DNA of 64,000 bases from Erythrobacter sp. (GTDB lineage: Bacteria > Pseudomonadota > Alphaproteobacteria > Sphingomonadales > Sphingomonadaceae), in assembly GCA_025698865.1 (NCBI GenBank), contig JAILWQ010000001.1:1-64000 (forward strand), read 5' to 3'. Every line of letters begins with the position of its first letter. The first letter of the stretch is position 1. Positions 39,153 to 52,320 of this stretch are shown here, piece by piece. The position numbers and the translations under genes were made by a program. The notes below the pieces were generated by a model that was not told the DNA's origin, searched no databases, and worked only from the letters and a program-made list of their open reading frames with translations.

Positions 39153-40282
39153 CCACGCTGCCCGTAATTGGCGGCGAATTGCTTCTCGAACCGGGCGAAG
39201 CGTCCCTCGCCAATGGCCTTGCGCATCGCGGCCATCAGTTGCTGGTAGAAGGCGAGGTTGTGCTCGGTCAGCAGCATCGCGCCGAGCATCTCGCCGGCCT
39301 TGGTCAGGTGATGGAGATAGGCGCGGCTGTAAGTGCCGCACGTCGGGCAGGTGCAGCGCTCGTCGAGCGGTCCGGTGTCCTCGGCATGGCGCGCATTGCG
39401 CAGGTTGACCGGGCCGTTCCAGGTGAACGCCTGCCCGTTCCGGCCGGACCTTGTCGGCAGCACGCAATCGAACATGTCGACCCCGCGCGCCACCGCGCCG
39501 ACCAGATCGTCGGGCTTGCCAACGCCCATCAGGTAACGCGGCGCGTCCTCGGGCAGCTGGCCGGGCGCGAAATCGAGCGTGGCGAACATCGCCTCCTGCC
39601 CCTCGCCCACGGCAAGACCGCCGATGGCATATCCGTCGAAACCGATCGCGCGCAGGGCCTCGGCGGATCGGCCGCGCAAGCTTTCGTCGAGCGCGCCCTG
39701 CTGAATGCCGAACAGCGCCGCGTTCGCCGCGTGATCGCCGCCCGCATCGAAGGCGTCGCGGCTGCGCCTCGCCCAGCGCATCGACATTTCCATGCTCGCC
39801 TCGATTTCGGCAAGCGGCCGGTCGGCGCGGGGGCATTCGTCGAACGCCATGACGATGTCCGAGCCGAGCAGGCGCTGGATTTCCATCGAGCGCTCGGGCG
39901 TCAGCATGTGCTTCGAGCCGTCGATATGGCTGCGAAACTCGACGCCCTTCTCGGTCAGCTTGGTCAGGTCGGACAAGCTCATCACCTGATAGCCGCCGCT
40001 GTCGGTCAGGATCGGGCGATTCCAGTTCATGAAGGCGTGCAGCCCGCCGAGCCGCGCCATGCGCTCCGCCCCGGGGCGCAGCATCAGGTGATAGGTGTTG
40101 CCGAGGATGATGTCGGCCCCCGTCGCGCGCACCGCCTCCGGCTTCATCGCCTTGACCGTGGCGGCCGTCCCCACGGGCATGAAGGCAGGCGTGCGGATCT
40201 GGCCGCGACGCATGGCGATGCGACCGGTGCGCGCCTTCCCGTCGGTCGCATCGACGCGGAAATCGAAACGCGGATTGCTCAT
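39149..40282 (-). CDS. tgt: Queuine tRNA-ribosyltransferase
   Basis: Tgt exchanges guanine 34 for preQ1 in tRNAs with GUN anticodons. The 377-residue protein has [16 protein letters not shown], the nucleophile aspartate segment [25 protein letters not shown] and the zinc site [17 protein letters not shown]. queA, the next step of queuosine synthesis, is about 2.7 kb upstream in the same direction. The start overlaps the stop of the DUF481 gene (TGATG). Confidence 0.97.
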   Translation of the reverse strand: MSNPRFDFRVDATDGKARTGRIAMRRGQIRTPAFMPVGTAATVKAMKPEAVRATGADIILGNTYHLMLRPGAERMARLGGLHAFMNWNRPILTDSGGYQVMSLSDLTKLTEKGVEFRSHIDGSKHMLTPERSMEIQRLLGSDIVMAFDECPRADRPLAEIEASMEMSMRWARRSRDAFDAGGDHAANAALFGIQQGALDESLRGRSAEALRAIGFDGYAIGGLAVGEGQEAMFATLDFAPGQLPEDAPRYLMGVGKPDDLVGAVARGVDMFDCVLPTRSGRNGQAFTWNGPVNLRNARHAEDTGPLDERCTCPTCGTYSRAYLHHLTKAGEMLGAMLLTEHNLAFYQQLMAAMRKAIGEGRFARFEKQFAANYGQRG

Positions 40283-41241
40283 CAGAACCCGTACACCAGA
40301 GTGAAGCGCGAGATCGTGTCGGTCCCCACCGCGCCCGCGGGCGGATTGCTGTCGTAATCGAGCGTGAAGGCGAGTCGGGTGGTCAGCCGTTCGGTCACCT
40401 TGGCATCCAGCCCGGAGACGAGCGTGATCGAGGTGCTGCGCCCGCCGATGATGGCGACCGCCTGCCCGCCCGCGGCCGCGACCAGATTGGCGTCCTGCGT
40501 GAACGTCAGCCCGTCGGCGAAGCGCCAATCGAAATCGACGCCGACCAGCGCGTTCAGCGCGTCCTCGGTGCCGCCGGCGACGAAGTCGGTGTGGCGAAAG
40601 GCCGGGCCGGCCTTGGCCGACAGGTCGAGCGAGGCATTGTCGACCACGGTCACGCCGATGCCGCCGGACAGGGCGTAACGCCCGGAATATCCCTGGATCC
40701 GGTCGCGCTCGTACTGTGCGAGACCATAGGCGAACAGATTGTCGCCGATCTGGTAACGCGGCTCGTAGGCGCCGAAGAACCTCTCGCGGGTGGTGCGTCC
40801 GTTGTCGCGCTGGTAATCGGCGCTGGCGCGCAGACTGTGCGTCCAGTCGATCCCCTCGCGCTTGAGCGAGAGGGAACCGGTAATTCCGGTGTTGCTGCTG
40901 TTGCCCGAGGCGGTGAAGGCGCCGATCTCGCCGCTCCCGGACCAGCGCTGGAGTGGCCCGGCCTCGCGGATCAGCAGCGTCTCGGCCTCCGCCTGCTTGG
41001 CCGCCGAGCCCTGCCGGAAGGCCTGGACCTCGGCCACGATGGCGTCGATTTCCTCCGCATCGTCGGGATTGGTCTGCCGCGCGGTGGCGGCGACTGCGTC
41101 GAAAACGGCCGGGTTGCTGTTCGCCCGCGCGGTTTCCAGCATGGCGCGCACCGGGTCGGGCAACCCGGCGTTGGCGGGCACGGCCGCCGCGCAAAGGACG
41201 ACCGGCGAAATCAGGAAGGCGGCGGCGACTGTTCTCGGCAT
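40282..41241 (-). CDS. DUF481 (YdiY-like) outer-membrane protein
   Basis: The 319-residue protein has a signal peptide ([20 protein letters not shown]), a helical periplasmic part (about 30-95) and then an all-beta C-terminal domain of alternating amphipathic strands ([20 protein letters not shown]) ending in SRFTLVYGF, with the terminal Phe of outer-membrane beta barrels. DUF481/YdiY proteins are putative salt-induced barrels of unknown function. The gene overlaps tgt by one base, and 41242-41259 separates it from the ABC permease. Confidence 0.85.
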   Translation of the reverse strand: MPRTVAAAFLISPVVLCAAAVPANAGLPDPVRAMLETARANSNPAVFDAVAATARQTNPDDAEEIDAIVAEVQAFRQGSAAKQAEAETLLIREAGPLQRWSGSGEIGAFTASGNSSNTGITGSLSLKREGIDWTHSLRASADYQRDNGRTTRERFFGAYEPRYQIGDNLFAYGLAQYERDRIQGYSGRYALSGGIGVTVVDNASLDLSAKAGPAFRHTDFVAGGTEDALNALVGVDFDWRFADGLTFTQDANLVAAAGGQAVAIIGGRSTSITLVSGLDAKVTERLTTRLAFTLDYDSNPPAGAVGTDTISRFTLVYGF

Positions 41242-41259
41242 GGAAGGCGCGCTAGCAAG

Positions 41260-42020
41260 TCAGGCGCGCAGTCGCCAGCCCGTGCGGAAGATGAAGGCAA
41301 TCACGCCTACGCACGCCGCGAGGAAGGCGAAGGTGATGCCGAAGCTGATCCAGATGTTGACGTCGCTCGACCCGTAAAAGGTCCAGCGCAGCCCGCTCAC
41401 CAGATAGACGATCGGATTGGCGAGCGCGATCGTGTCCCACGGGGCGGGCAGCATGTCGATCGAGTAGAAGGTGCCGCCGAGAAAGGTCAGCGGGGTCAGG
41501 AACAGCAGGGGGATGATGCCCAGCTTCTCGAAATTGTCGGCCCAGATGCCGAGGATGAAGCCGAACAGGCTGAACGCCGCGGCGACCAGCATGATGTAGA
41601 TCACCGCAAGTATCGGATGGGCGATCGAATAATCGACGAACAGCCGCGCGGTCACGAGGATGATCGCGGCGAGGATCAGGCTCTTGGTCATGGCCGCGCC
41701 GACGAAACCGATCAGCGTCTCGGCCACGCCCACCGGCGCGCTGAGCAATTCGTAGATCGTGCCGGTGAAGCGCGGCATGTAGATTCCGAAGCTCGAATTG
41801 CTGGTCGTCTCGCCGAGCAGGGTCAGCATCAGCAGGCCGGGAATGATGAAGGCGCCGTAGTCCACCCCGCCCAGATCGGGCATCCGTCCGCCGATAGCCG
41901 CGCCGAAGACGATGAAATAGAGCGAGGTGGTCAGCACCGGCGCGAGCACCGACTGGAAGGCGGTCCGCAGAAACCGCGTGAGTTCGCGGGTGTAGATGGA
42001 CCAGGTGGAACGCCAGCCGA

Positions 42021-42024
<4 letters not shown>
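41260..42024 (-). CDS. ABC-2 type transporter permease
   Basis: The 254-residue membrane protein has six hydrophobic segments and the ABC-2 signature near GEIGIIPLLFLTPLTFLGGT-like residues (here LGIIPLLFLTPLTFLGGTFY). The start WRSTWSIYTRELTRFLRTAF matches YadH-type permeases. It pairs with the ATPase gene, overlapping it by 4 bp (ATGA). The exported substrate is unknown; a drug or envelope component is usual for this class. Confidence 0.9.
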
Positions 42025-42965
<941 letters not shown>

Positions 42966-42974
42966 CCGGCGCGA

Positions 42975-44003
42975 TTACGGCAGCAGAAGCGAGGAGTCAC
43001 CATAGGAATAGAAGCGGTACTCGTGCGCGATCGCATGGGCGTAGGCCTCCAGCATCCGCTCGCGCCCCATCATCGCGCTGACCAGCATGAACAGCGTCGA
43101 TTTGGGCAGGTGGAAATTGGTCATCAGCCCGTCCACCGCGCGGAAGGTATACCCCGGCGTGATGAAGATGTCGGTATCGCCTTCGAAGGGCCGGATCGTG
43201 CCGTCGGGATCGGCGGCACTCTCGATCAGGCGCAGGCTGGTGGTGCCGACCGCGATCAGCCGGCCTCCCGCAGCGCGCGCGGCATTGAGCCGATCGGCGG
43301 TCGCCGCGTCGATCCGCCCCCACTCGCTATGCATGGCATGATCGTCGGTATCCTCGGCCTTTACCGGCAGGAAGGTTCCCGCCCCGACATGCAGCGTCAG
43401 AGTCTCGCGCATGATTCCGGCAGCATCGATCGCGTCGATCAGGCCGGGCGTGAAATGGAGCGCGGCCGTGGGCGCGGCGACGGCGCCGTCCCGGGCCGCG
43501 AACATGGTCTGGTAATCCTCGCGATCGGCCGCGTCGGTGGGGCGCTTCCCGGCAATATAAGGCGGCAGCGGCATGGTGCCCGCGCGCTCCAGCAGCAGCT
43601 CGACCGGCTCCTCTCCGGTGAAGGCGATGGTCAGGCTGCCATCGGCATGGCGCCGCTCCGCAATGGCCGTGACCCCGCCGCCGAAGGTCAGGAGATCGCC
43701 CTCGCGCACGCGCTTGGCGTTGCGGATGAAGGCCTGCCAGCGGCGCAGATCCTCGCGCTTGTGAAGCGTGACGCCGATCCGCGCCTCGCCCCGCCGCCCC
43801 TCGAGCTGAGCGGGAATGACGCGTGTGTCGTTGAAGACGAGTACGTCGCCCTCGCGCAGCATCGCCGGCAGGTCGCGCACGCCGCGATCCTCCAGCGGGC
43901 CGTGCGGGCGCACCACCAGCATCCGCGCCGCATCGCGCGGGCGCGCCGGGCGCAGGGCAATGCGCTCCGGCGGAAGATCGAAATCGAAGAGGTCGACGTT
44001 CAT
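42975..44003 (-). CDS. queA: S-adenosylmethionine:tRNA ribosyltransferase-isomerase
   Basis: QueA transfers the ribosyl part of AdoMet to preQ1 in tRNA to give epoxyqueuosine. The 342-residue protein has the family start [34 protein letters not shown], the [13 protein letters not shown] motif and [16 protein letters not shown] near the end. It lies upstream of tgt in a queuosine-oriented leftward gene run. Confidence 0.97.
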   Translation of the reverse strand: MNVDLFDFDLPPERIALRPARPRDAARMLVVRPHGPLEDRGVRDLPAMLREGDVLVFNDTRVIPAQLEGRRGEARIGVTLHKREDLRRWQAFIRNAKRVREGDLLTFGGGVTAIAERRHADGSLTIAFTGEEPVELLLERAGTMPLPPYIAGKRPTDAADREDYQTMFAARDGAVAAPTAALHFTPGLIDAIDAAGIMRETLTLHVGAGTFLPVKAEDTDDHAMHSEWGRIDAATADRLNAARAAGGRLIAVGTTSLRLIESAADPDGTIRPFEGDTDIFITPGYTFRAVDGLMTNFHLPKSTLFMLVSAMMGRERMLEAYAHAIAHEYRFYSYGDSSLLLP

Positions 44004-44061
44004 GCGCGCCGCGATAGTCCGCGAACCGGCAAGAGCAAGCGGTAAGGGAGCGGACCCGCCC

Positions 44062-44781
44062 CTAGTTGGTGATCGGCGCGTTCAGCTCGTCCGCGCCGAT
44101 ATCGGCATCGGCGGCCGGAGCGGGCGGCGCGGGCACCGGCGCGTTCTCGCTCGCGAGCGAGGCCTGCATGATCCGCGTCGGGTTCTGCGGCGGCTCGCCG
44201 CGCTGGATCGCGTCGACCGCTTCCATGTTCGAGATCACCCGGCCGAACGCGGTGTAGCGCTTGTCGAGGCTGAAGCGCGGATAGAAGACGATGAAGAACT
44301 GGCTGTTGGCGCTGTCCTCGCTCGCCGCGCGGGCCATCGACACCGTGCCGCGCACATGGGGCTGCGGGTTGAATTCGGCGGCGAGGTCGGGAAGCTGGGA
44401 GCCGCCCTGCCCGGTGCCGGTCGGGTCGCCGGTCTGCGCCATGAAGCCGTCGATCACGCGGTGGAAGATCACCCCGTCGTAGAAGCCTTCGCGCGCGAGG
44501 GTCTTGACCCGCTCGACATGGTTGGGCGCCCATTCCGGCATAAGGCGGATCGCCACGCGCTGACCGTTCGACAGGTCGAGCACCAGGATATTGTCCGGAT
44601 CCTCGGAGAGATTGAAGTTCACCGGGGCATAGGCATTGTTCGTCGGCGCCTCGGCCTGGCCAGCTTCGGCCGGGCTCGCTTCGACAGAGCTAGGGGCCTG
44701 ATCGCCGGTCGGCGCGTCCTGCGCCATGGCGGCCGGAGCGACGAGGAGAAGCGCGGCGAGGGCGATCGATTTCCTGAGCAT
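44062..44781 (-). CDS. Periplasmic cyclophilin-type peptidyl-prolyl isomerase
   Basis: The 239-residue protein has a signal peptide ([16 protein letters not shown]), an Ala/Pro/Glu linker and a cyclophilin domain with [20 protein letters not shown] and SQFFIVF, which carry the catalytic Arg and Gln-type residues. A large insertion between strands lengthens the domain, and the C-terminus is Pro/Ala-rich. It speeds proline isomerisation in exported proteins. It is followed downstream by queA and preceded by coaD. Confidence 0.92.
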   Translation of the reverse strand: MLRKSIALAALLLVAPAAMAQDAPTGDQAPSSVEASPAEAGQAEAPTNNAYAPVNFNLSEDPDNILVLDLSNGQRVAIRLMPEWAPNHVERVKTLAREGFYDGVIFHRVIDGFMAQTGDPTGTGQGGSQLPDLAAEFNPQPHVRGTVSMARAASEDSANSQFFIVFYPRFSLDKRYTAFGRVISNMEAVDAIQRGEPPQNPTRIMQASLASENAPVPAPPAPAADADIGADELNAPITN

Positions 44782-44869
44782 CGAAATTCCGTCTGCTTGT
44801 TTGTCTTGAAATAGGGAAGCGGCCTCTAGCGGCGACGTCCTGACGAGGCAATGAACAGGTCCTGCCCCT

Positions 44870-45412
44870 TCAGTAGTCGCCGCGCGGGCCGATCTTCTCG
44901 ACCCGCGCGATCACGTCGTCGCATACGGCCGGGCTCACGAAAGGCGCGATGTCCCCGCCATAGAGGGCGATTTCCTTGACCAGCCGCGAGGCGATCGGCT
45001 GGAGCGAGACGTCGGCCATCAGAAACACCGTCTCGATGCTGTCGTCGATCTGCTGGTTCATGCCGGCCATCTGGTATTCGTATTCGAAGTCGGCCACGGC
45101 GCGCAGCCCCCGCACGATCATGCTCGCCCCTTGGGCGCGGGCGAATTTCATCAGCAGCGCATCGAAACCGACGACCTCGACATTGCCGAGTTCCAGCGCG
45201 CCGACCTCGCGCTCGACCATGGCGAGGCGCTCCTCGGTCGAGAACATCGGGTTCTTGCTGGGATTGGTGGTCACGCCGATGATCAGCCGGTCGACCAGCT
45301 TGCTGCCGCGCCGGATGATGTCCGCATGGCCGAGCGTGATCGGATCGAACGTGCCGGGATAGACACCGATGCGTTCCTGTGTGCCGGTGGCGCTGGTTCC
45401 GGTGATGCTCAA
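44870..45412 (-). CDS. coaD: Phosphopantetheine adenylyltransferase
   Basis: CoaD adenylates 4'-phosphopantetheine in coenzyme A synthesis. The 180-residue nucleotidyltransferase has the GTFDPITLGHADII motif (T/HxGH equivalent), the ARAQGASMIVRGLRAVADFE segment and a C-terminal ISSRLVKE-like motif (here IASRLVKEIALYGGDI). An N-terminal extension of about 12 residues precedes the first strand. Its start overlaps the ispA stop (ATGA). Confidence 0.96.
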   Translation of the reverse strand: MSITGTSATGTQERIGVYPGTFDPITLGHADIIRRGSKLVDRLIIGVTTNPSKNPMFSTEERLAMVEREVGALELGNVEVVGFDALLMKFARAQGASMIVRGLRAVADFEYEYQMAGMNQQIDDSIETVFLMADVSLQPIASRLVKEIALYGGDIAPFVSPAVCDDVIARVEKIGPRGDY

Positions 45413-46317
45413 CGGTCTCTCTCCACGATATAGCGGGCCAGCGCGACGAGCAGCTTCGCCTTGTCGCCATAGCTCGCCAGATGCTCGGCCGCCTGGTCGA
45501 CCAGCATCCCGGCCTGTGCGCGGGCCTTCTCGACGCCCATCAGCGTGACGAAGGTGGCCTTGCCCTGCCCCTCGTCCTTGCGCAGCGCCTTGCCCGCCTT
45601 CGCCTCGTCGCCCTCGACGTCGAGCAGGTCGTCGGCGATCTGGAAGGCGAGGCCGATGTCGCGGGCGTAACCGCGCAGATGCGTGCGCCCTTCCGGCGGC
45701 ACGCGGCCGAGGATCGCGCCCATCTCGACGCTGGCGCCCAGCAATGCGCCGGTCTTGAGCTGCTGCAACCGGGTGATCTGTCCGAGATCGTAGGTGCTGT
45801 CCTCGGCCGCCATGTCCATCACCTGGCCGCCCGCCATGCCCTCGTGCCCGCTGGCGAGCGCGAGGCAGCGCACGAGTTCGGCCTGCACGAAAGGATCGCT
45901 GCTGGTGTCGGCCCGAGTCAGAATGTCGAAGGCCAGCGCGTGGAGGCTGTCGCCCGCCAGCACGGCGGTCGCCTCGTCGAAGGCGCGGTGGACGGTCGGC
46001 TTGCCGTGGCGCAGCGCATCGTCGTCCATGCAGGGAAGATCGTCGTGGATCAGCGAATAGGCGTGGATCGCCTCGACCGCGCAGCCCGCGTGGACCGCCG
46101 CCCGGCGCGAGACGCCGTAAAGCTCCGCCGTCGCGACGAGCAGCAGGGGGCGCACCCGCTTGCCCCCGCCGATCGCGGCATAGCGCATCGCGTCGACAAG
46201 GGACGAACGGGCATCGGCGACCGGCGGCAGGAGTTCGTCGAAGGCGTCGTTGACCTCCTCCTGGATACGCTGGAGCGCGTCCGCGAGGATGTCGTTATCC
46301 ACGGCGGCCAGTCCCAT
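45409..46317 (-). CDS. ispA: Polyprenyl synthetase, farnesyl-diphosphate-synthase type
   Basis: The 302-residue protein has the first Asp-rich motif in [17 protein letters not shown] and the second in [13 protein letters not shown], with the GGKRVRP substrate loop. The short insert in the first motif indicates a farnesyl or geranylgeranyl diphosphate synthase of the IspA class. The position next to xseB is the classic xseB-ispA order, here without a following dxs; coaD follows instead. Confidence 0.93.
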   Translation of the reverse strand: MGLAAVDNDILADALQRIQEEVNDAFDELLPPVADARSSLVDAMRYAAIGGGKRVRPLLLVATAELYGVSRRAAVHAGCAVEAIHAYSLIHDDLPCMDDDALRHGKPTVHRAFDEATAVLAGDSLHALAFDILTRADTSSDPFVQAELVRCLALASGHEGMAGGQVMDMAAEDSTYDLGQITRLQQLKTGALLGASVEMGAILGRVPPEGRTHLRGYARDIGLAFQIADDLLDVEGDEAKAGKALRKDEGQGKATFVTLMGVEKARAQAGMLVDQAAEHLASYGDKAKLLVALARYIVERDR

Positions 46318-46322
46318 CGCCG

Positions 46323-46586
46323 TCAGTTCTCGCTGTCGAAGGGCACGGTGCCGGAAGGCTTGCCGTCCGACCCCTGAACGATTTTCTCGATCCGCGCCTG
46401 CGCCGCGTCGAGGCGGGCCTGGCAGTGGGTCCGCAAGCGTTCGCCGCGTTCGTAGAGATCGATGCTCTCGTCGAGCGGAACGTCGCCGCTCTCGAGCCGT
46501 CGCACCACGGTTTCGAGCGCTTTCAGCGCGTCCTCGAAACTCATTCCGGAAATGTCGGGAGCCGCGCCCGTTTCAGCCTCTGCCAT
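46323..46586 (-). CDS. xseB: Exodeoxyribonuclease VII small subunit
   Basis: XseB is the small helical subunit of exonuclease VII, which degrades single-stranded DNA with XseA. The 87-residue protein contains the family core [20 protein letters not shown], then [21 protein letters not shown] chose the ATG at 46586; the frame upstream to 46676 shows no conservation-like sequence. It sits 5 bp before ispA. Confidence 0.95.
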   Translation of the reverse strand: MAEAETGAAPDISGMSFEDALKALETVVRRLESGDVPLDESIDLYERGERLRTHCQARLDAAQARIEKIVQGSDGKPSGTVPFDSEN

Positions 46587-46721
46587 GTCGCAGCGACCAT
46601 TGGCCGCGCCCGCCCATCGGGTCAAGCCGCGCATCGGGAGCGGCCTGTCCGCTCGCCGGGCGGGGGCCGCAGGCAAGGTCGGACTGGCGATAAGGACCGA
46701 CCCCGGCTAATTGCCCCGTCC

Positions 46722-48971
<2,250 letters not shown>

Positions 48972-48975
48972 CCGA

Positions 48976-49005
48976 GTAAGGGCGTCGCCAGCGCGGCGCC
49001 CTTAC
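48976..49005. terminator. Possible bidirectional terminator between purL and coq4
   Basis: GTAAGGGCG (48976-48984) and CGCCCTTAC (48997-49005) form a perfect 9-bp stem between the convergent stops. There is no thymine run, so it is inferred from position. Confidence 0.45.
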
Positions 49006-49012
49006 CGATAAA

Positions 49013-49846
49013 TCACGCGGCCAGCTTTTCGGATGCGGGCTGCTTGCCGAGCAGATCGTAAGGGTCGATCCCTTCCTCGCGCCAAATGCGGTGGCATTCG
49101 CGGTACCAGCTGGGCTCGGGAATCCGCAGCAGTTCGCGCGCATCTTCCAGCTGGGTTTCCAGCAGCAGGCGGATGGGCAGATCGACCAGCGAGGGGCACG
49201 CGACGCCGGTGCCGTGGGCCTGACGGCAGGCCTTCCAGACCGGCGCGCGGCTGTCGATCATCTTCATGATGTTGTAGGCCCCGGCATAGCCGATCAGCAG
49301 ATGCCCATGGCTCGGCTGCTGGCCATGGGTGAACAGCAGCACGCACTGCTCGCCCAGCGCATCGCGGCCATAGCCGGTCAGCACGTGCATCAGATCGTGC
49401 ACGTCGCGCGAGCGATGGCCGTACCATTCCATCAGATCGCCGTAGCTCGGCCGGCCGAGCTTGTCGGCCTCGGCCACCAGCCCGGCGGCGCTCAGCCCCT
49501 CGGACTCCATGAAATCGCAATAGGCCTGCGCGACCGAGCCCTTCGGCATGGTCCGCAGCGTTTCGTGATCGTCGAGAATGGGCGGCAGAAAGGGTTCGTC
49601 CCGCCGCAGCCGCTCGCCTTCCTCGCTCAGCGCGAGACGCCGCACGCGGCCGGGGAATTCCTTGGAAGGCAGCGATTCGAAGATCTTGAAGACGTGGCTG
49701 GTCTCTTCCTTGTCCTCGAGCAGGTCGCGGAAATGGCCGAAGGCCTTGCGCAGCGAATATTTCGGAGCGGGTCGCCGCGGATCGCGCAGCAGGGTTCCGT
49801 CGGGAGCCGCTTCGGTTCCGGTCATGGCAATGTGATGTGCAGTCAT
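49013..49846 (-). CDS. coq4: Ubiquinone biosynthesis protein COQ4 family
   Basis: The 277-residue helical protein carries the COQ4 metal-binding motif HDxxH-x11-E exactly (His150-Asp151, His154, Glu166, in VHDLMHVLTGYGRDALGEQC). COQ4 is required for ubiquinone synthesis; the yeast protein scaffolds the complex and has been linked to oxidative decarboxylation of the ring. Presence in alphaproteobacteria is known for sphingomonads. The N-terminal 28 residues are an extension, and an in-frame ATG at residue 8 could also be the start. Confidence 0.88.
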   Translation of the reverse strand: MTAHHIAMTGTEAAPDGTLLRDPRRPAPKYSLRKAFGHFRDLLEDKEETSHVFKIFESLPSKEFPGRVRRLALSEEGERLRRDEPFLPPILDDHETLRTMPKGSVAQAYCDFMESEGLSAAGLVAEADKLGRPSYGDLMEWYGHRSRDVHDLMHVLTGYGRDALGEQCVLLFTHGQQPSHGHLLIGYAGAYNIMKMIDSRAPVWKACRQAHGTGVACPSLVDLPIRLLLETQLEDARELLRIPEPSWYRECHRIWREEGIDPYDLLGKQPASEKLAA

Positions 49847-49903
49847 GGTCGCGCCTTTACTGACAATAGTGTCAATATAGCGTGTCCAGCCGCGCAGGGG
49901 AAG

Positions 49904-50788
49904 CTATCCCGCGACCCATTCGCGCTCGGGGATGTCGAACAGCTTCAGCAGCGCGGTCAGATCGCCCCGCTCGATCCAGCCATCGGCGGCATCGCGCGCC
50001 TTGGGCTTGGCGCGATAGGCGACCCCGTAATCGGCCGCTGCGATCATCGGAATGTCGTTCGCGCCGTCGCCGGTCGCCAGCACGCGGGCACCCTCGCCCA
50101 GCCGGCTGCGTTCATCCTCCAGCGTGGCGAGCTTGGTCGAGGCATCGCTGATCGGTCCGGCCAAGTCGCCCGACAGCTTGCCGTCCGCCACGCCGAGCCG
50201 GTTGCCGACCACATGCTCGAAGCCCAGCGTCTCGGCCACGGGATCGGCGAAGTGATGAAAGCCGCCGGTCACCAGCACGGTGCGGCAACCCTTCGATTTG
50301 AGCGTCTCGACGAGCACGCGCGCACCCACGACTGGCTCGATCCTCTCGGCGAGGCAGCGCACGATCGCGCTTTCCTTGAGACCTTGCAAAAGGCCGACCC
50401 GCTCGTTCAGGGCGCTTCCGAAATCCAGTTCGCCGCGCATGGCGCGCTCGGTGATCGCGGCGACCTTGTCCTTGATCCCGGCGAAATCGGCGAGTTCGTC
50501 GATGCATTCCTGCCCGATCATGGTCGAATCCATATCGGAGACTAACAGGCGGGGGATTTCGAACTCCGCTTCGCTGACAAGCAGGTCGCAGGGGCCGAAA
50601 TGCCGGTCGAGCACGGCGCGGAGCTCGGCGGGGTTTCCATGGGGCAGCGAAATCTGGAGCACGTCGCCGCAGAAATCGAGCATTCCGGCCATCGCCACCG
50701 GCGTGTCCGCCGCGTCCAGTTCCGCCCGCGCCGCCTCGAGCCGAGTTTCCAGTCCGTCAGGGTCTGCTATCAGCCGCGCAATGAGCAA
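49904..50788 (-). CDS. serB: Phosphoserine phosphatase
   Basis: SerB removes the phosphate in the last step of serine synthesis. The 294-residue protein has an N-terminal ACT-like region and a HAD domain with the nucleophile motif DMDST (85-89), the SGGFH-type segment (here [14 protein letters not shown]) and [11 protein letters not shown] chose the TTG at 50788: GGGAG lies 8 bp upstream and MLIARLIAD is the usual start. A TTG at 50809 is an alternative. The start codon region overlaps that of the divergent miaA by 8 bp. Confidence 0.92.
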   Translation of the reverse strand: MLIARLIADPDGLETRLEAARAELDAADTPVAMAGMLDFCGDVLQISLPHGNPAELRAVLDRHFGPCDLLVSEAEFEIPRLLVSDMDSTMIGQECIDELADFAGIKDKVAAITERAMRGELDFGSALNERVGLLQGLKESAIVRCLAERIEPVVGARVLVETLKSKGCRTVLVTGGFHHFADPVAETLGFEHVVGNRLGVADGKLSGDLAGPISDASTKLATLEDERSRLGEGARVLATGDGANDIPMIAAADYGVAYRAKPKARDAADGWIERGDLTALLKLFDIPEREWVAG

Positions 50789-51725
50789 GATTTCGGCTCC
50801 CGAAAACAATCAGGTGGCGCTCATCGCAGGGCCGACCGCGAGCGGCAAGAGCGATCTGGCCGTCCGCCTGGCGCAGGCGCTCGAACGGCGCGGCCGGCGG
50901 GCGGTCGTGCTCAACGCCGACAGCGCGCAGGTCTATGCCGATCTGAAGGTCCTTTCCGCGAGGCCCAGCGACGCCGAGATGGGCGGGATCGAGCACCGCC
51001 TGTTCGGCGCGTGGGACGGTGCCGTTCCCTGCTCCGCCGGCGACTGGGCCGAGGCGGCGAAGCGCGAGATCGCCGCGCTGCGTGCCGAGGGGGCGGTCCC
51101 GGTGCTGGTCGGCGGGACCGGCCTCTATTTCCGCACGCTGATCGAGGGAATCGCTGCGGTCCCCCCGATCGATCCTGCGGTGCGGGAGGAGGTCCGCGCG
51201 CTGCCGGTCGCCGATGCCTATGCCGCGTTGCAGGACGCCGATCCCGAACGCGCCGCCCTGCTCGCTCCCGCGGACAGCCAGCGGATCGCCCGCGCGCTCG
51301 AAGTGGTGCGCTCGACCGGTCGACCGCTCGCCCACTGGCAGAGGCAGACGGTCGGCGGAATCGGAGATCGAATCGCGTTGCACCCGCTGGTCCTCCTGCC
51401 CGAACGCGCCTGGTTGAACGAGCGGTGCGACCGGCGCTTCGCCGCGATGCTCGATCAGGGCGCGGTCGAGGAGGTCGAGGCGCTGCTCGCGCGCGATCTC
51501 GATCCCGCCCTCCCCGTCATGCGCGCCATCGGCGTTCGCGAGATCGCCGGCTGGCTTCGCGGCGAGGTCTCGCGCGAAGAGGCGGTGGCAGTAGGTCAAC
51601 TCGCGACACGGCAGTATGCCAAGCGGCAATACACCTGGTTCCGCAACCAGCCGCCCCCATCCTGGCCACGCAATATCGGCCTGGCGCCCCCGGAAGAGGA
51701 GGCTTTCGACGGTCTGCTGTCATGA
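50781..51725 (+). CDS. miaA: tRNA dimethylallyltransferase
   Basis: MiaA adds the dimethylallyl group to adenosine 37 of tRNAs reading U-starting codons. The 314-residue protein has the P-loop [14 protein letters not shown], the [19 protein letters not shown] segment, [12 protein letters not shown] and a C-terminal [12 protein letters not shown] tRNA-contact motif. The first 8 bp overlap the serB coding region on the other strand, so the two promoters must lie inside each other's genes. Confidence 0.96.
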   Translation: MSKISAPENNQVALIAGPTASGKSDLAVRLAQALERRGRRAVVLNADSAQVYADLKVLSARPSDAEMGGIEHRLFGAWDGAVPCSAGDWAEAAKREIAALRAEGAVPVLVGGTGLYFRTLIEGIAAVPPIDPAVREEVRALPVADAYAALQDADPERAALLAPADSQRIARALEVVRSTGRPLAHWQRQTVGGIGDRIALHPLVLLPERAWLNERCDRRFAAMLDQGAVEEVEALLARDLDPALPVMRAIGVREIAGWLRGEVSREEAVAVGQLATRQYAKRQYTWFRNQPPPSWPRNIGLAPPEEEAFDGLLS

Positions 51726-51788
51726 TCCTGCAAGATTAGACGCGGTTAGAACGGAAAACGCACCAACTTTCCCTCTCCGGAGCCAGCC

Positions 51789-52241
51789 ATGACTATCAGA
51801 TCCGCCAGCGCCCTCGGTTATGCCGTCGCCACCGCCCTGCTCCTTTCCGCCTGCGGCCAGAGCGAAACCGGCGAGGAAAACGCCGACGATTTCGCCTCCC
51901 GCATCGGCGGTTCGGGCGAGGTTTCACAGGGCGCACAGCCCGGCCCCAACGCGACGCCCGCCTCGGTCGCGACTCCGGCTCCGGGCGCCGCCCCCGGCCC
52001 CTACAGCCCCGGCACCGCGACCGATCCCCAATCGCGCAATTGCGGCGCGCCGAAGGTCGCTCCGTTCTACGGCCGCATGGCCGACGAGGCGACGCGTACC
52101 GCCGTGATGGAAGCCATCGCCCCGCAAACCAACGTCCGGTTCCTGACCGCCGGATCGGCAGTGAATGCGGATGCGGGATCCGACCGGCTCAACGTCATGC
52201 TCGACAGCAGCGGCATCATCCGGGACGCGCGCTGCGGCTGA
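51789..52241 (+). CDS. Lipoprotein with peptidase-inhibitor I78 domain
   Basis: The 150-residue product has a signal peptide with lipobox LLSAC (Cys22), an Ala/Pro/Gly-rich linker (about 47-80) and a C-terminal domain matching Inhibitor_I78: a first Cys in NCGAPKVAPFYGR, DRLNVMLDSSGIIRDARCG, and a second Cys two residues from the end. I78 proteins inhibit serine proteases, so it probably protects envelope proteins. The domain is membrane-tethered here. Confidence 0.78.
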   Translation: MTIRSASALGYAVATALLLSACGQSETGEENADDFASRIGGSGEVSQGAQPGPNATPASVATPAPGAAPGPYSPGTATDPQSRNCGAPKVAPFYGRMADEATRTAVMEAIAPQTNVRFLTAGSAVNADAGSDRLNVMLDSSGIIRDARCG

Positions 52242-52320
52242 CCGCTTTCGCGGCTGGTCTTCGCCGGCGAACCGTGTTCTCTAGGCGGCTCGGGCGGAAA
52301 ACCGCCGAAGGGAGAGCCGC

